A DNA stretch of 64,000 bases from Humibacter sp035547335 (GCF_035547335.1 NZ_DASZVF010000067.1:62001-126000); one strand, 5' to 3'; shown: positions 25,335 through 34,649, counted from the first letter of the stretch. The notes: generated by a model not told the origin, from the letters alone. Numbers and translations: made by a program.

Positions 25335-26978
25335 TCAGGCGGCGGCGAGGTCGCCGGCGTCGACGATGGTGTAGCTGTAGCCCTGTTCCGCGAGGAAGCG
25401 CTGGCGGTTCTGGGCGAAGTCCTGGTCGACGGTGTCCCTGGCCACGAGCGTGTAGAAGTTCGCCGAGAGACCGGACTCCTTCGGCCTCAGCAGCCGGCCG
25501 AGGCGTTGCGCCTCCTCCTGGCGGGAGCCGAACGATCCGCTCACCTGGATGGCCACCGTCGCCTCCGGCAGGTCGACCGAGAAGTTCGCCACCTTGCTCA
25601 CGACGAGCACGGGCGTGGTGCCGTCACGGAACTCCTGGTACAGACGCTCGCGCTCGTCGACGGGCGTCGCGCCGGTGAGCGACGGGGCGCCGAGGGCATC
25701 CGCGAGCTCGTCGATCTGGTCGAGGTACTGGCCGATGACGAGGATGCGCTCGCCAGCGTGCCGTGCGACGAGCGCGCGAACCACGTCGAGCTTGGCCGGC
25801 GCGGTCGCGGCGAGCCGGTAGCGTTCGTCATCCGCCGCTGCCGCATAGGAGAGCCGGTCGGATGCCGGCAGGTCGATGCGCACCTCGTAGCAGGCTGCAG
25901 GGGAGATGTAGCCCTGCGACTCGATCTCCTTCCACGGCGCGTCGAAGCGCTTCGGCCCGATCAGCGAGAAGACGTCGCCCTCCCGGCCGTCCTCCCGCAC
26001 GAGCGTCGCGGTCAGGCCCAGGCGCCGTCTGGCCTGCAGCTCGGCCGTGAGCTTGAACACGGGAGCAGGCAGCAGGTGCACTTCGTCGTAGACGATGAGG
26101 CCCCAGTCGAGCGCGTCGAGCAGGCTGAGATGCGCGTACTCGCCTTTCCGTTTGGCGGTGAGGATCTGATAGGTCGCGATCGTCACCGGGCGGATCTCCT
26201 TGACCTGGCCCGAGTACTCGCCGATCTCCTCCGCCGTGAGGCTGGTGCGCCTCAGCAGCTCGTCCCGCCACTGCCGCGCAGACACCGTGTTGGTCACGAG
26301 GATCAGGGTGGTCGTCTTGGCCGTGGCCATCGCGCCTGCTCCGACCAGCGTCTTGCCGGCGCCGCACGGCAGAACCACGACGCCAGACCCGCCTTCGAAG
26401 AAGTTCTCCACCGCCTTCACCTGGTAGTCGCGCAGGTGCCAGCCGCTCTCATCCAGGGAGATCTCGTGCGGGGTGCCGGGCGAGTAGCCGGCCAGGTCGT
26501 CGGCCGGCCAGCCGAGCTTGACCAGCTCTTGCTTGAGCTGACCCCTCGCCCAGGCGGCGACGACGAACGTGCCGTCCTCGCTTCGCTCGAGAAGCAGAGG
26601 GGCGATGCGCTTCGCGCCGGAGACCTCGCGCAGCACGGCTTCGTCCGAACTGCGCAGCACGAGGGTCCCCTCGTTGTCGCGCTCGATCACGAGCCGGCCG
26701 TACCGCGCGACCGTCTCCTCGATGTCGACGGCGACCGTCTGCGGAATCGGGAACTTCGAGTACGTCTCCAGCGTGCGCAGCATGTCGGATGCCTGGTGCC
26801 CGGCCGCTCGCGCGTTCCACAGTCCCAGCCGCGTGATGCGGTAGGTGTGGATGTGCTCGGGCGCCCGCTCCAGCTCGGCGAAGATCGCCAGGTCGTGCCG
26901 AGCATCCTCCGCCTGCGGATGCGCCACCTCGAGCAGCACGGTTCGGTCGCTCTGCACGATCAGGGGTCCGTCAGACAT
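25335..26978 (-). CDS. xpb: XPB/Ssl2-type DNA repair helicase
   Basis: The protein has 547 residues. The N-terminal damage-recognition-like part (1-180) is followed by the helicase core: Walker A PCGAGKT (205-211), DEVH box (298-301), LTATLVREDG (motif III) and the second RecA domain with SKVANFSVDLPEA and QRLGRLLRPK (motifs V and VI). The RED motif typical of XPB is seen as REDG. The family unwinds DNA 3' to 5' and is implicated in repair. The ATG at 26978 is chosen. The upstream gene on the same strand is its usual partner, as in mycobacteria (Rv0861c/Rv0862c). Confidence 0.92.
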   Translation of the reverse strand: MSDGPLIVQSDRTVLLEVAHPQAEDARHDLAIFAELERAPEHIHTYRITRLGLWNARAAGHQASDMLRTLETYSKFPIPQTVAVDIEETVARYGRLVIERDNEGTLVLRSSDEAVLREVSGAKRIAPLLLERSEDGTFVVAAWARGQLKQELVKLGWPADDLAGYSPGTPHEISLDESGWHLRDYQVKAVENFFEGGSGVVVLPCGAGKTLVGAGAMATAKTTTLILVTNTVSARQWRDELLRRTSLTAEEIGEYSGQVKEIRPVTIATYQILTAKRKGEYAHLSLLDALDWGLIVYDEVHLLPAPVFKLTAELQARRRLGLTATLVREDGREGDVFSLIGPKRFDAPWKEIESQGYISPAACYEVRIDLPASDRLSYAAAADDERYRLAATAPAKLDVVRALVARHAGERILVIGQYLDQIDELADALGAPSLTGATPVDERERLYQEFRDGTTPVLVVSKVANFSVDLPEATVAIQVSGSFGSRQEEAQRLGRLLRPKESGLSANFYTLVARDTVDQDFAQNRQRFLAEQGYSYTIVDAGDLAAA

Positions 26979-27028
26979 AACAGACGAGTCTATGTGCGCT
27001 GCCTCGATGCCTCCTCGGTGCGGCTTCC

Positions 27029-27217
27029 GCGGGCTGAGTTTGCCGCACACCGCGGGTTGAGCTTGTCCCTTCCGCGGGTTGAGCTTGCCGCTTCCGCGGG
27101 TTGAGCTTGTCGAACACCGCGGGTTGAGCTTGTCGAAACCCGGACATGTGCGCGGGTTCGACAAGCTCAACCCGCGGTGCGGGGCGGGGGCGCGGTTTCG
27201 ACGGGCTCAACCGGCGG
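27029..27217. repeat. Array of GCGGGTTGAGCTTGTCGAA-type repeats, five direct and two inverted copies
   Basis: Direct copies start at 27029, 27052, 27074, 27096 and 27119 (22-23 bp period). Two inverted copies (GGTTCGACAAGCTCAACC, GTTTCGACGGGCTCAACC) lie at about 27151-27176 and 27191-27217. The last direct and first inverted copies can fold into a long hairpin. The array fills the gap between the XPB gene and its upstream partner gene, both leftward. The same core occurs singly at 10640. Confidence 0.88.
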
Positions 27218-27242
27218 TGGTGGCGGGAGTGGCGGCGACCGC

Positions 27243-29096
27243 TCAGGGGCTACGCACCGCGCGGATGCTCGCCACGGGCAGCGTGCGCTCGATGTCGCTC
27301 GCGCGGTCTCGGCCGCGCAGCCGGCCCCCGCCGAGCCCGGTGGGCTCGAGCGTATAGTCGTGCTCCTGCCCGTCGGGCAGCGCGACCGTGACCGTCACGG
27401 TGGTGCGCGACCGCACCGCCGACTCCAGCTGGCGGTTGAGCCAGGCCTCTGTGCTGTCCGCGCCGTCGGCGCGCTCGGCGGCCCGCAGCCTCTGCACGAC
27501 CAGTTGCGCGGCATCCGTCGTCTCTCTCGGCTCCGAGTGGCCGAGCCTGCGCCGCACGCGCAGCTGGTTGCCGTCGGCATCCTCGGCGACGACGGGGTAG
27601 TGAGCGTCGACGAGCGCCCAGTACACGACATCGAGCGGGAACCGGCTGTGCAACTCGCCTTCCGAGAGGCTGCGCAGCCCCAGCGGCGCCAGCGACTGGT
27701 CGACGGCGATGGTGCGCAAGAGCTCCCGGTCGCCGGAGTTGACGGCAGACCCCGTGCCCGACGCCGGGTCGGCCGTGTGCACGCGCACCCTGCCGAAGCG
27801 CGAAGCGGCTTCGTCGATGAGGTAGGCGACGGGCTGAGGAAGCCCGGTCAGTGAGATGGACCCGATGAAGTCGCGCAACGACTGGGCCGTCTCGCCCGAC
27901 GCGATCGCGCGGTGCAGCGACGACGGCGACACCCGGAAGCTCGCCGCGAGTCCCGTTCCCTCCGCGTCGGCCATGGTGCGCAGGCGGGCATCCAGCGACG
28001 GGATGAGCGGCCCGGGCGCCACGATGGAGAGGTCGTGCTGCACGTACACGCGGTCGACCTCTGCCGGGAACGACGCTCGCATGACCTCCGCCGCGGCATC
28101 CGCTCCGCGTTCGAGCAGCGCGATGCCGGCCGTGCTCGGCGCCGTGCTGGCGGTGATGCCGAGAAACTCCGCGTGCGTCTCGACCTCGTTCACGCGTCGG
28201 TCGAGCGATGCGTCAGCCGCGGGGTATCTCCACCGCGCATAGCTGCGCAGGGCGTCGCCCCAGGCCGCGTGCGCGCGCTCGATCATCAGCGGGCGGATGT
28301 CGGTGGGCACCGACTCGAGCCACGTCGCCGCGAGCCTCGCCCAGCGCGCCGGGGTGGAGAGTCCGGCCCAGGCCTCGGCCGCATCCGTCGAGAGCCACAC
28401 GACGCCGTCGCGGGAGACCAGCCCGGAACGCTCCGCGAGCCAGTGCACGGTGGCGACGTCGTCGACCTCGATGCCGAGTGCCGACGCGATGCGCCGGGTG
28501 TCCGGCAGGGCCAGGCCGCCCTTCTGCAGCTCTCGCGCCGGCTCGCGCTCCAGCTCGTAGACGAACTCGGCGACTGCTCCCGCGGCGACGAACGCCCGCT
28601 CGGCCGCCAGTCGATCGACGAAGCGCCGATCGACGTCGGGCACACTCGCCAGCGCTGCCGGCTTGCCGGATGCCGCGAGCCTGCGTCCCGGCATCCGCTC
28701 GCCTTCGGCCCACGCCTGGAAGCGCGCGGCGACGCCCGGATACAACGCGACGCCGTCCGCGGTGCGCTCGGCGAGGTACGCCGCCACGAGCGCGTCGAGA
28801 TCCGCTGTGACGGATGCGGTCGAGATCTCGGTCGCGCCCCAGTCCCGCAGGCACTGTTCGACCTGCGCGGTGCTGGATGCGCCGTCGCACTCCGCGAGCG
28901 CGGCCAGCGCGGCCAGCACGGGACGGGGCAGCGGCGCGAGCGCATGCTGCACGGACGGCGGTTCGAGCAGGGCATCGGCGAGGTCGAAGAAGTCCTCGAT
29001 GCGCGAGCGTGCGAGCCCGCGGCCCTCGATGAGGTCGTGGAGGCTCTCATCGTCCAGGCCGCCGAGCCGTTCGGCCAGCGACAGGGTGCTGGTCAT
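27243..29096 (-). CDS. Helicase-associated protein (Rv0862c-like)
   Basis: The protein has 617 residues with no P-loop. It starts LAERLGGLDDESLHDLIEGRGLARSRIEDFFDLADALLEP and has repeated winged-helix-like segments. Its C-terminal part (VYVQHDLSIVAPGPLIPSLDARLRTMADAEGTGLAASFRVSPSSLHRAIASG) is the helicase-associated (Helicase_C_3-type) domain. The adjacent XPB gene on the same strand supports a joint role in DNA repair. The biochemical activity is unknown. Confidence 0.82.
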   Translation of the reverse strand: MTSTLSLAERLGGLDDESLHDLIEGRGLARSRIEDFFDLADALLEPPSVQHALAPLPRPVLAALAALAECDGASSTAQVEQCLRDWGATEISTASVTADLDALVAAYLAERTADGVALYPGVAARFQAWAEGERMPGRRLAASGKPAALASVPDVDRRFVDRLAAERAFVAAGAVAEFVYELEREPARELQKGGLALPDTRRIASALGIEVDDVATVHWLAERSGLVSRDGVVWLSTDAAEAWAGLSTPARWARLAATWLESVPTDIRPLMIERAHAAWGDALRSYARWRYPAADASLDRRVNEVETHAEFLGITASTAPSTAGIALLERGADAAAEVMRASFPAEVDRVYVQHDLSIVAPGPLIPSLDARLRTMADAEGTGLAASFRVSPSSLHRAIASGETAQSLRDFIGSISLTGLPQPVAYLIDEAASRFGRVRVHTADPASGTGSAVNSGDRELLRTIAVDQSLAPLGLRSLSEGELHSRFPLDVVYWALVDAHYPVVAEDADGNQLRVRRRLGHSEPRETTDAAQLVVQRLRAAERADGADSTEAWLNRQLESAVRSRTTVTVTVALPDGQEHDYTLEPTGLGGGRLRGRDRASDIERTLPVASIRAVRSP

Positions 29097-29133
29097 GTGG
29101 GCGCGGGTCCGGCGATGCGCATCCTCGCCGCCG

Positions 29134-29409
29134 TTACCGGCCGGCCTTCCGGTTCTGCCTGCTGCGTCCCACCAGGTTGACCGCGAGCAGCACGATGATG
29201 AGCACGAACGCGAGCGGGAGCGCCCCCAATGGCAGCAGCTCGATGGTCGGCCAGATGCCCTTGCCGGATCCCTGGTCGGCGCCCGCCCCCAGCCACGTGC
29301 CGATCATCAACACGAAGAAGCACACGATCGAGAGGATCACGAGGCCCGCTGCGATGAACGCGAGAGCGCGCTGCACCCGGGATGTGGGCTGAGGCGTCTC
29401 GTCGGTCAC
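29134..29409 (-). CDS. Small two-span membrane protein
   Basis: The protein has 91 residues. A polar start is followed by two hydrophobic helices (ALAFIAAGLVILSIVCFFVLMIG and LPLGALPLAFVLIIVLLAVNLVG) and a basic tail. The GTG at 29409 is preferred. A TATCCT-like -10 lies about 13 bases upstream of it on the minus strand, so the mRNA may be leaderless. The family is not recognised beyond the general multi-domain-free actinobacterial membrane protein. Confidence 0.62.
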   Translation of the reverse strand: MTDETPQPTSRVQRALAFIAAGLVILSIVCFFVLMIGTWLGAGADQGSGKGIWPTIELLPLGALPLAFVLIIVLLAVNLVGRSRQNRKAGR

Positions 29410-29543
29410 AGAATCAAGGATAATTGACGTTGCACGAGCAACACCCACCCGCGGTGAGTGAGCTACGAGAATGCTCGCGTTCTCGTACCGAGCGAACGCG
29501 GGTCGAGGCGCGAAAGCGCCGACAATCCCGAGAGAGGTCTCCC

Positions 29544-29924
29544 ATGCCGACCGGCAAGGTCAAGTTCTACGACGAGGAGAAGGGCTTCGGCTTCATCGCC
29601 CAAGACGGCGGTGGCGAGGTCTTCCTTCACGCGTCGGCCGTGCCCGAAGGTGCCGTGATCAAGGCTGGCACGCGGCTGGAGTTCGGGGTGGCCGAGGGCA
29701 AGCGCGGCACGCAGGCGCTCTCCGTGCGCGTTCTCGAGGGTCGCCCGAGCCTGAGCAAGATGAACCGCAAGTCCGCAGATGACATGGCGGTGATCATCGA
29801 GGATCTCGTGAAGCTGCTCGACGGCATCGGCGCCGGCCTCAAGCGCGGTCGGTACCCCGACACGGCACACGGTCGCAAGATCGCGGCCGTGCTTCGCCGG
29901 GTGGCGGACGATCTGGATGCCTGA
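29544..29924 (+). CDS. Cold-shock-domain protein with C-terminal helical extension
   Basis: The protein has 126 residues. The first 65 are a cold-shock domain (GKVKFYDEEKGFGFIAQDGGGEVFLHASAV) with both RNA-binding motifs. Residues from about 70 onward form a helical extension (MAVIIEDLVKLLDGIGAGLKRGRYPDTAHGRKIAAVLRRVADDL) seen in a long Csp type of actinobacteria. The stop overlaps the ATG of the DUF3027 gene, so the two are coupled. An AGAGAGG site precedes the ATG. Confidence 0.9.
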   Translation: MPTGKVKFYDEEKGFGFIAQDGGGEVFLHASAVPEGAVIKAGTRLEFGVAEGKRGTQALSVRVLEGRPSLSKMNRKSADDMAVIIEDLVKLLDGIGAGLKRGRYPDTAHGRKIAAVLRRVADDLDA

Positions 29925-30891
29925 GCCCGGAACCGAGGAGCCGACCCCCGAGGCGACGGAGGAAGTGGCGGCAGAGGTTACGGAAGCGTCGACGGCCGAA
30001 CCTGCTGAGGCCGCGGAAGCGTCGACGGCTGAACCTGCTGCTGCCGAGCGGACGGAAGAGGCCGCGGCCGAATCTGCTGACACCGAGGACGCGGGGGAGT
30101 CGGCAAGCGCGACGGCGGCATCCGCTTCGGAGACTGAGCACGCCGAGGTGAGTACGGCCGAGGCGAGCACAGCCGCGGACGGGCCTGCGCCAACGCAGCC
30201 AGTTGTCGCCGACGAGCGCCTGCTGGAGGCGCACGACCTGGCCAGAACGGTGCTGCTGGAGATCACTCCCGAGTCCACGGTCGGACCGGTCGTCGGACAC
30301 GTGGTGGAGGGCGAGCACGTGCTCTCGCTCCTGTTCGAGTGCACGATGGCCGGATATCCGGGGTGGCGCTGGACGGTGTCGCTCGCGCGCGTCGACGTGG
30401 AATCGGATCCCGTCGTGCTCGAGGCCGAGCTGCTGCCTGGTGAGGATGCGCTGCTCGCACCCGACTGGGTGCCGTGGTCGGAGCGCCTGGCGGAGTACCA
30501 GGCCGCCCAGCAGGCAGCGCGAGCCGCGGATGCCGGCGGCGAGAACGCATCCGACGCCGCGGCCGCCGGCGAGCACGGCGACGATGAGGAAGACCTCGAG
30601 GACGACGAGGACGACGACCTCGACGAGGAAGACGACCTCGACCACGACGACGACATCGACGGCATCGACATCGACCTGCACGACGAGGACGACGCCGGTG
30701 CGGATGACGACGAGGAGGCCGACGACATCGACGTCGAGGCCGAGGACATCGCGGGTGCCGAGGCGGCATCGCTCGACGACGACGCCGAAGAGAGTGCCGA
30801 CGACGAGAGGGCCGACGAACAGAGCGCAGACGACGAGAGCGCCGACGAAGGCTCCGTGGGCGAAACCCGCAAGGCGGGTTCCGCGGACTGA
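29917..30891 (+). CDS. DUF3027 protein with very acidic tail
   Basis: The protein has 324 residues. The first 90 are a low-complexity Glu/Ala/Thr region. The central domain (LLEAHDLARTVLLEITPESTVGPVVGHVVEGEHVLSLLFECTMAGYPGWRWTVSLARV, about residues 100-200) matches DUF3027. The tail is strongly acidic (DDEEDLEDDEDDDLDEEDD onward). Such tails often mimic nucleic acid or bind basic proteins. The gene overlaps a cold-shock-domain gene, a conserved actinobacterial pairing, so an RNA-linked role is possible (inference). Confidence 0.82.
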   Translation: MPEPGTEEPTPEATEEVAAEVTEASTAEPAEAAEASTAEPAAAERTEEAAAESADTEDAGESASATAASASETEHAEVSTAEASTAADGPAPTQPVVADERLLEAHDLARTVLLEITPESTVGPVVGHVVEGEHVLSLLFECTMAGYPGWRWTVSLARVDVESDPVVLEAELLPGEDALLAPDWVPWSERLAEYQAAQQAARAADAGGENASDAAAAGEHGDDEEDLEDDEDDDLDEEDDLDHDDDIDGIDIDLHDEDDAGADDDEEADDIDVEAEDIAGAEAASLDDDAEESADDERADEQSADDESADEGSVGETRKAGSAD

Positions 30892-30928
30892 CTTCAGTGC
30901 GCGAGCACGCTTCGTCCGAGCGAGGGTC

Positions 30929-31231
30929 TCAGCGTTCCTCCGGCCGAGCGGACCGCTGCCCGTCGGCTGGCGGGGCGGCACGCTCGCGTCGGCGAGCTTG
31001 TGAGCGCTGCACCTGCGCGTAGACGACGCCGATCAGGCCGAGGACGACGCCGACGATCGTCGCCGAGAGTACCCAGCCGTGCCCGGAGGCCGCGAGCGGA
31101 CCGGCCAGCACGAGAGCGACCACGGCCGCGATCGCCCACAGCACGGTGCCCACTGCGAGTGCTGCACGGTCGTCCGTCTTCATGGGCGGAGGATCGGGCA
31201 GTCGCTCGCTGTCTCTGAGCCAGAGTCGCAT
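30929..31231 (-). CDS. DUF2530 membrane protein
   Basis: The protein has 100 residues. It starts MRLWLRDSERLPDPPPMKTDDR, the signature opening of DUF2530. Two membrane helices follow (AVGTVLWAIAAVVALVLAGPL and WVLSATIVGVVLGLIGVVYA), then a basic tail. The function is unknown. It is convergent with the DUF3027 gene and co-oriented with serC. Confidence 0.8.
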   Translation of the reverse strand: MRLWLRDSERLPDPPPMKTDDRAALAVGTVLWAIAAVVALVLAGPLAASGHGWVLSATIVGVVLGLIGVVYAQVQRSQARRRERAAPPADGQRSARPEER

Positions 31232-31253
31232 CGCGTGCTTTCGGCCGTCGCGG

Positions 31254-32366
31254 TCAGGCGATGTGCTCGACCACGTACTCGATGCAGCGGATCAGCTGAC
31301 GCACGTCGTCGGGGTCGACGGCCGTGAACGTCGCCACGCGCAGCTGGTTGCGGCCGAGCTTGCGGTAGGGCTCCGTGTCGACGATGCCGTTCTCGCGGAG
31401 CACGGACGCGATGCGCGAGGCATCCACGTCGTCGAAGTCGATCGTCGCGACAACCTGCGACCTGGCATCCGGATCGGTGACGAACGGATGCGCGTACTCC
31501 ACCGACTCGGCCCACTCGTAGAGTGCGCCCGACGACTCGGCGGTGCGAGCCGACGCCCACTGCAGGCCGCCGTTCTCGTTGATCCAGCGAACCTGCTCGT
31601 CGAGCATGATCAGCGTCGACAGTGCAGGGGTGTTGAGTGTCTGGTTGAGACGCGAGTTGTCCACGGCCTGCTTGAGGCTCAGGAAGTCCGGGATGTAGCG
31701 GTCGGATGCCGCGATGCGCTCGACGCGCTCCAGTGCAGCGGGCGAGAAGAGCGCCAGCCAGAGACCGCCGTCGGAGGCGAAGTTCTTCTGCGGGGCGAAG
31801 TAGTAGACATCCGTCTCGGATGCGTCGAAGTCGACGCCTCCCGCCGCGCTCGTCGCGTCGATCACGGTCAGTGCACCCGGGTCGCCGTGCACCCGACGCA
31901 CCGGCGCCATCACGCCCGTCGACGTCTCGTTGTGCGGCCAGGCGTACACATCGACGCCCTCGATCGCCTCAGGAGTGCTTCTGGACCCGACCGGCGCCTC
32001 GATCACGTGCGGCCTCTGCAGCCATGGCGCGGATGCCGCCTTCGCGAACTTCTGGCTGAACTCGCCGTACACGAGGTTCTCGGACCGGTTCTCGATGAGG
32101 CCGAACGCCGCGGCATCCCAGAACGCGGTCGAACCGCCGTTGCCGAGGACCACCTCGTATCCGTCGGGAATGCGGAACAGCGTCTCGATGCCCTCGCGCA
32201 CCCGACCGACCAGTCCTCGCACCGGTGCCTGCCTGTGAGAGGTGCCGAGGAGTGTGGATTCGGCGGCCACGAGCGCTTCCACCTGGGCAGGGCGCACCTT
32301 GGAGGGGCCGCTGCCGAACCGGCCGTCCGCGGGCAGAAGTGACTCGGGAATCGCGATCGCAGGCAT
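31254..32366 (-). CDS. serC: Phosphoserine aminotransferase
   Basis: The protein has 370 residues. It converts 3-phosphohydroxypyruvate and glutamate to phosphoserine in serine synthesis. The PLP lysine is Lys194 in YYFAPQKNFASDGG. GSGPSKVRPAQV, GNGGSTAFWDAA and SHRQAPVR are typical of the actinobacterial/archaeal SerC type. No other serine genes are nearby. It is divergent from the dtxR-type gene. Confidence 0.93.
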   Translation of the reverse strand: MPAIAIPESLLPADGRFGSGPSKVRPAQVEALVAAESTLLGTSHRQAPVRGLVGRVREGIETLFRIPDGYEVVLGNGGSTAFWDAAAFGLIENRSENLVYGEFSQKFAKAASAPWLQRPHVIEAPVGSRSTPEAIEGVDVYAWPHNETSTGVMAPVRRVHGDPGALTVIDATSAAGGVDFDASETDVYYFAPQKNFASDGGLWLALFSPAALERVERIAASDRYIPDFLSLKQAVDNSRLNQTLNTPALSTLIMLDEQVRWINENGGLQWASARTAESSGALYEWAESVEYAHPFVTDPDARSQVVATIDFDDVDASRIASVLRENGIVDTEPYRKLGRNQLRVATFTAVDPDDVRQLIRCIEYVVEHIA

Positions 32367-32521
32367 GGCGTTGATTCTAAGGCCGGGCCGGTCGAGTCCT
32401 TGAGCCGGCCGGCGCCGCCGGTGCCTGTCGATACCCCTCGGGGCGGACGGGACCGTCTGCGCGCGCCGGTAGGCTGGATAGGGCGCCTTCGGCCGCCCGC
32501 ACGGAGAACCAAGGGGAAGCG

Positions 32522-33211
32522 ATGACCGACCTCGTCGATACCACCGAGATGTACCTGCGCACGATTCTCGACCTCGAAGAGGAGAACATCGTGCCGCTGC
32601 GCGCGCGCATCTCGGAGCGTCTCGGTCACTCCGGCCCCACGGTCTCCCAGACCGTCGCCCGCATGGAGCGCGATGGTCTCGTCATCGTCTCCGGCGACCG
32701 TCACCTCGAACTCACGCCCGAGGGCCGCCGCAGGGCCGTGCACGTGATGCGCAAGCACCGCCTCGCGGAGCGGCTGCTCTCCGACGTCATCGGTCTGGAG
32801 TGGGAGTACGTGCACGAGGAGGCGTGCCGCTGGGAGCACGTCATGAGCGAGCAGGTCGAGCACAAGATCCTGGACATCCTCGGGCATCCGACGGAGACCC
32901 CGTATGGCACTCCGATCCCGCGGATCGAAGACGAGGGCGTCGGCCTCCACCGGGTGTTCCTCGACGGGGTGCGCAGCACCGTGGATGCGACGCAGGACGG
33001 CGAGCGCGTCACGGCCACCATCCGGCGGCTGGGGGAGCCGGTGCAGTTCGAGCCCGAGTTGCTCGCGCAGCTGCGCCAGGCCGGGATCTTCCCGGGGTCC
33101 ACCGGCGCGTTCTGGCGCACCGGCCCGTATGTGGCCATGCAGATCGACGGGTACGCCGAGGCCATCGAGCTGCCCAGCGAGGTGGCCAGCCACATCTTCG
33201 TGGCCGCCTGA
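32522..33211 (+). CDS. dtxR: DtxR/IdeR-family metal-dependent repressor
   Basis: The protein has 229 residues. The N-terminal winged helix (TTEMYLRTILDLEEENIVPLRARISERLGHSGPTVSQTVARMERDGLV) matches DtxR/IdeR. The metal-binding segment ACRWEHVMSEQVE has Cys102, Glu105 and His106, the same numbering as in DtxR. The C-terminal SH3-like domain is present. It represses iron-uptake genes when Fe2+ is bound. GGGGAAGCG precedes the ATG. Confidence 0.92.
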   Translation: MTDLVDTTEMYLRTILDLEEENIVPLRARISERLGHSGPTVSQTVARMERDGLVIVSGDRHLELTPEGRRRAVHVMRKHRLAERLLSDVIGLEWEYVHEEACRWEHVMSEQVEHKILDILGHPTETPYGTPIPRIEDEGVGLHRVFLDGVRSTVDATQDGERVTATIRRLGEPVQFEPELLAQLRQAGIFPGSTGAFWRTGPYVAMQIDGYAEAIELPSEVASHIFVAA

Positions 33212-33548
33212 CGTCTGTTCGTGGCCGTCTGGCCCCTCTTCTTGGCCCTCTGACGGCGCCCCTTCGACGACCGCCACCGTGTCTCGGATGGGTGGACGCA
33301 AGGGGATCGACAACTCTCCGTCCCCATCGCGTCGGTTTCCACAAAGCATGAAAAAGCGTGGAATTCGATGTGACAAATAGATAACGGTCCCGTATTCTCG
33401 TACGAGTCCACAGACCAGAAGCCGGTCGACGGACCCGGCTCGAGACGCTCCCGCTTGCCCGTCTCTCGAGTCTGCGAAACCGAACTCTTCATGAGATCTC
33501 GGACGGGGTTGGCTACCTAGTGCCAGCGGAGCGCCGGAGGTTCACCCC
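33212..33548 (+). other. Long possible leader upstream of the NlpC/P60 gene
   Basis: About 337 bases carry no gene. From about 33340 the sequence is less GC-rich. A hairpin (CTCGAGACG with CGTCTCTCGAG, 33439-33470) and further small inverted repeats suggest a structured 5' leader ending in the GGAGG ribosome site (33536-33540). Long structured leaders before NlpC/P60 genes are known in actinobacteria (c-di-AMP riboswitch), but I could not match the conserved core. Confidence 0.35.
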
Positions 33549-34469
33549 TTGGCAACATTAGGTACCAGCGGACTTCCCGAAGACCGCAACCCGAGTACTA
33601 CCAGCAAGGCGAACAACAACTCGAACGACTCCCTGAACCCCGCAGCGTCGCGCCGCGGCCTGAGGGAGTCGGACACCGCCCCTCGTCGCGGCATGCAGCG
33701 GATGTCGCGCGCCGCGAATCGCCCTGCCGTCCCCACGACGACCGCGCCGACGCCGACCGCGAAGCGCAAACCTCGGCTGAGGCCGCTGGCCAATCTCGCC
33801 GTCATGGCCATCGCCGGCGGAATCATCGCCACCGTCGCCATCCCCGCTTACGCCTTCAACCCGGCCACCTCCAACCAGGCGTCGTTCGGCACGTCGGTCA
33901 TCGACGACATGAAGAAGGCGAACTCCCAGACCGCGCACGTCTCGAGCGCGATCGACGGGCCCGTGGCCTCCGGTGACACGTTCAGCGCCACTACCGAACA
34001 GCAGCTCGCCGACCAGAAGGCGGCAGCCGAGCGCGCGGCGGCCGCGAAGCAGATGCAGGCGTACGCGGCGGCGTACGACGGGCCGTCGGCATCCGACTAC
34101 CTCAAGAACCCGCCGTATCCGAACTTCAGCCTGTCACAGGTGTTCGCGGTGGCGCAGCAGTACATCGGCACGCCGTATGTCTATGGCGGCGACACCCCTG
34201 CCGGCTTCGACTGCTCGGGCTACGTGATGTTTGTCTATGCCCAGTTCGGCATCTCGCTGCCGCACTCGGCTTCGGCCCAGGGTGCGATGGGAACGCGCAT
34301 CTCCATTCAGGATGCGCAACCCGGCGACGTCGTCATCATGCTCGGCGGAGCGCACGACGGGTTCTACGCGGGCAACGGCAACATCATGGATGCGCCCGAC
34401 GTGGGTCGCAGCATCTCGATTCGGCCGATCTGGACCGACGACTTCTACATCGTGCGATACGGCATCTGA
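33549..34469 (+). CDS. Secreted NlpC/P60 peptidoglycan hydrolase
   Basis: The protein has 306 residues and starts at TTG, set by GGAGG eight bases upstream. A long basic N-terminus is followed by one hydrophobic segment (about 81-103, LANLAVMAIAGGIIATVAIPAYA), probably a signal peptide or anchor. The C-terminal domain (about 195-306) is NlpC/P60 with catalytic Cys222 in FDCSGY and His269 in GGAHDGFYAG. It cleaves peptide cross-links or stems in the wall. A helical Ala-rich linker (150-175) precedes the domain. Confidence 0.9.
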   Translation: MATLGTSGLPEDRNPSTTSKANNNSNDSLNPAASRRGLRESDTAPRRGMQRMSRAANRPAVPTTTAPTPTAKRKPRLRPLANLAVMAIAGGIIATVAIPAYAFNPATSNQASFGTSVIDDMKKANSQTAHVSSAIDGPVASGDTFSATTEQQLADQKAAAERAAAAKQMQAYAAAYDGPSASDYLKNPPYPNFSLSQVFAVAQQYIGTPYVYGGDTPAGFDCSGYVMFVYAQFGISLPHSASAQGAMGTRISIQDAQPGDVVIMLGGAHDGFYAGNGNIMDAPDVGRSISIRPIWTDDFYIVRYGI

Positions 34470-34649
34470 TCGCGAACGCGGTCGGTCGCGTGACCGGCTG
34501 CCGGCCGGGCGGTGAACGCCGGGCTACCACAGGCCAGCGATCGGCGTGCCACAAGGGCGTGGTGCGCCGATCCTGCGTTACCCTGTTGGCCTAGTCAGTT
34601 GTCATTCTGGCCACGTTCATCCGTAGCCCGTCCTGGAGAAGCTTCCCCC
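34470..34649. other. Gap before the His-rich mini-ORF
   Basis: I see no gene. A ribosome site (GGAGAAG) lies at its end, about nine bases before the mini-ORF ATG. No clear -35/-10 pair was found, though TACCCT near 34574 could be a -10. Confidence 0.4.

Noticed and set aside
30929..31018. Plus-strand and alternative-frame long ORFs across the acidic DUF3027 and serC regions
   Set aside because: They are shadows: low-complexity Arg/Ser/Pro-rich translations opposite well-supported genes.
33340..33548. Possible c-di-AMP (ydaO-type) riboswitch before the NlpC/P60 gene
   Set aside because: The gene context fits, but I could not find the conserved GGGGAACC and GGGTGAAT-like core; only generic hairpins are visible. 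A covariance-model search would decide.
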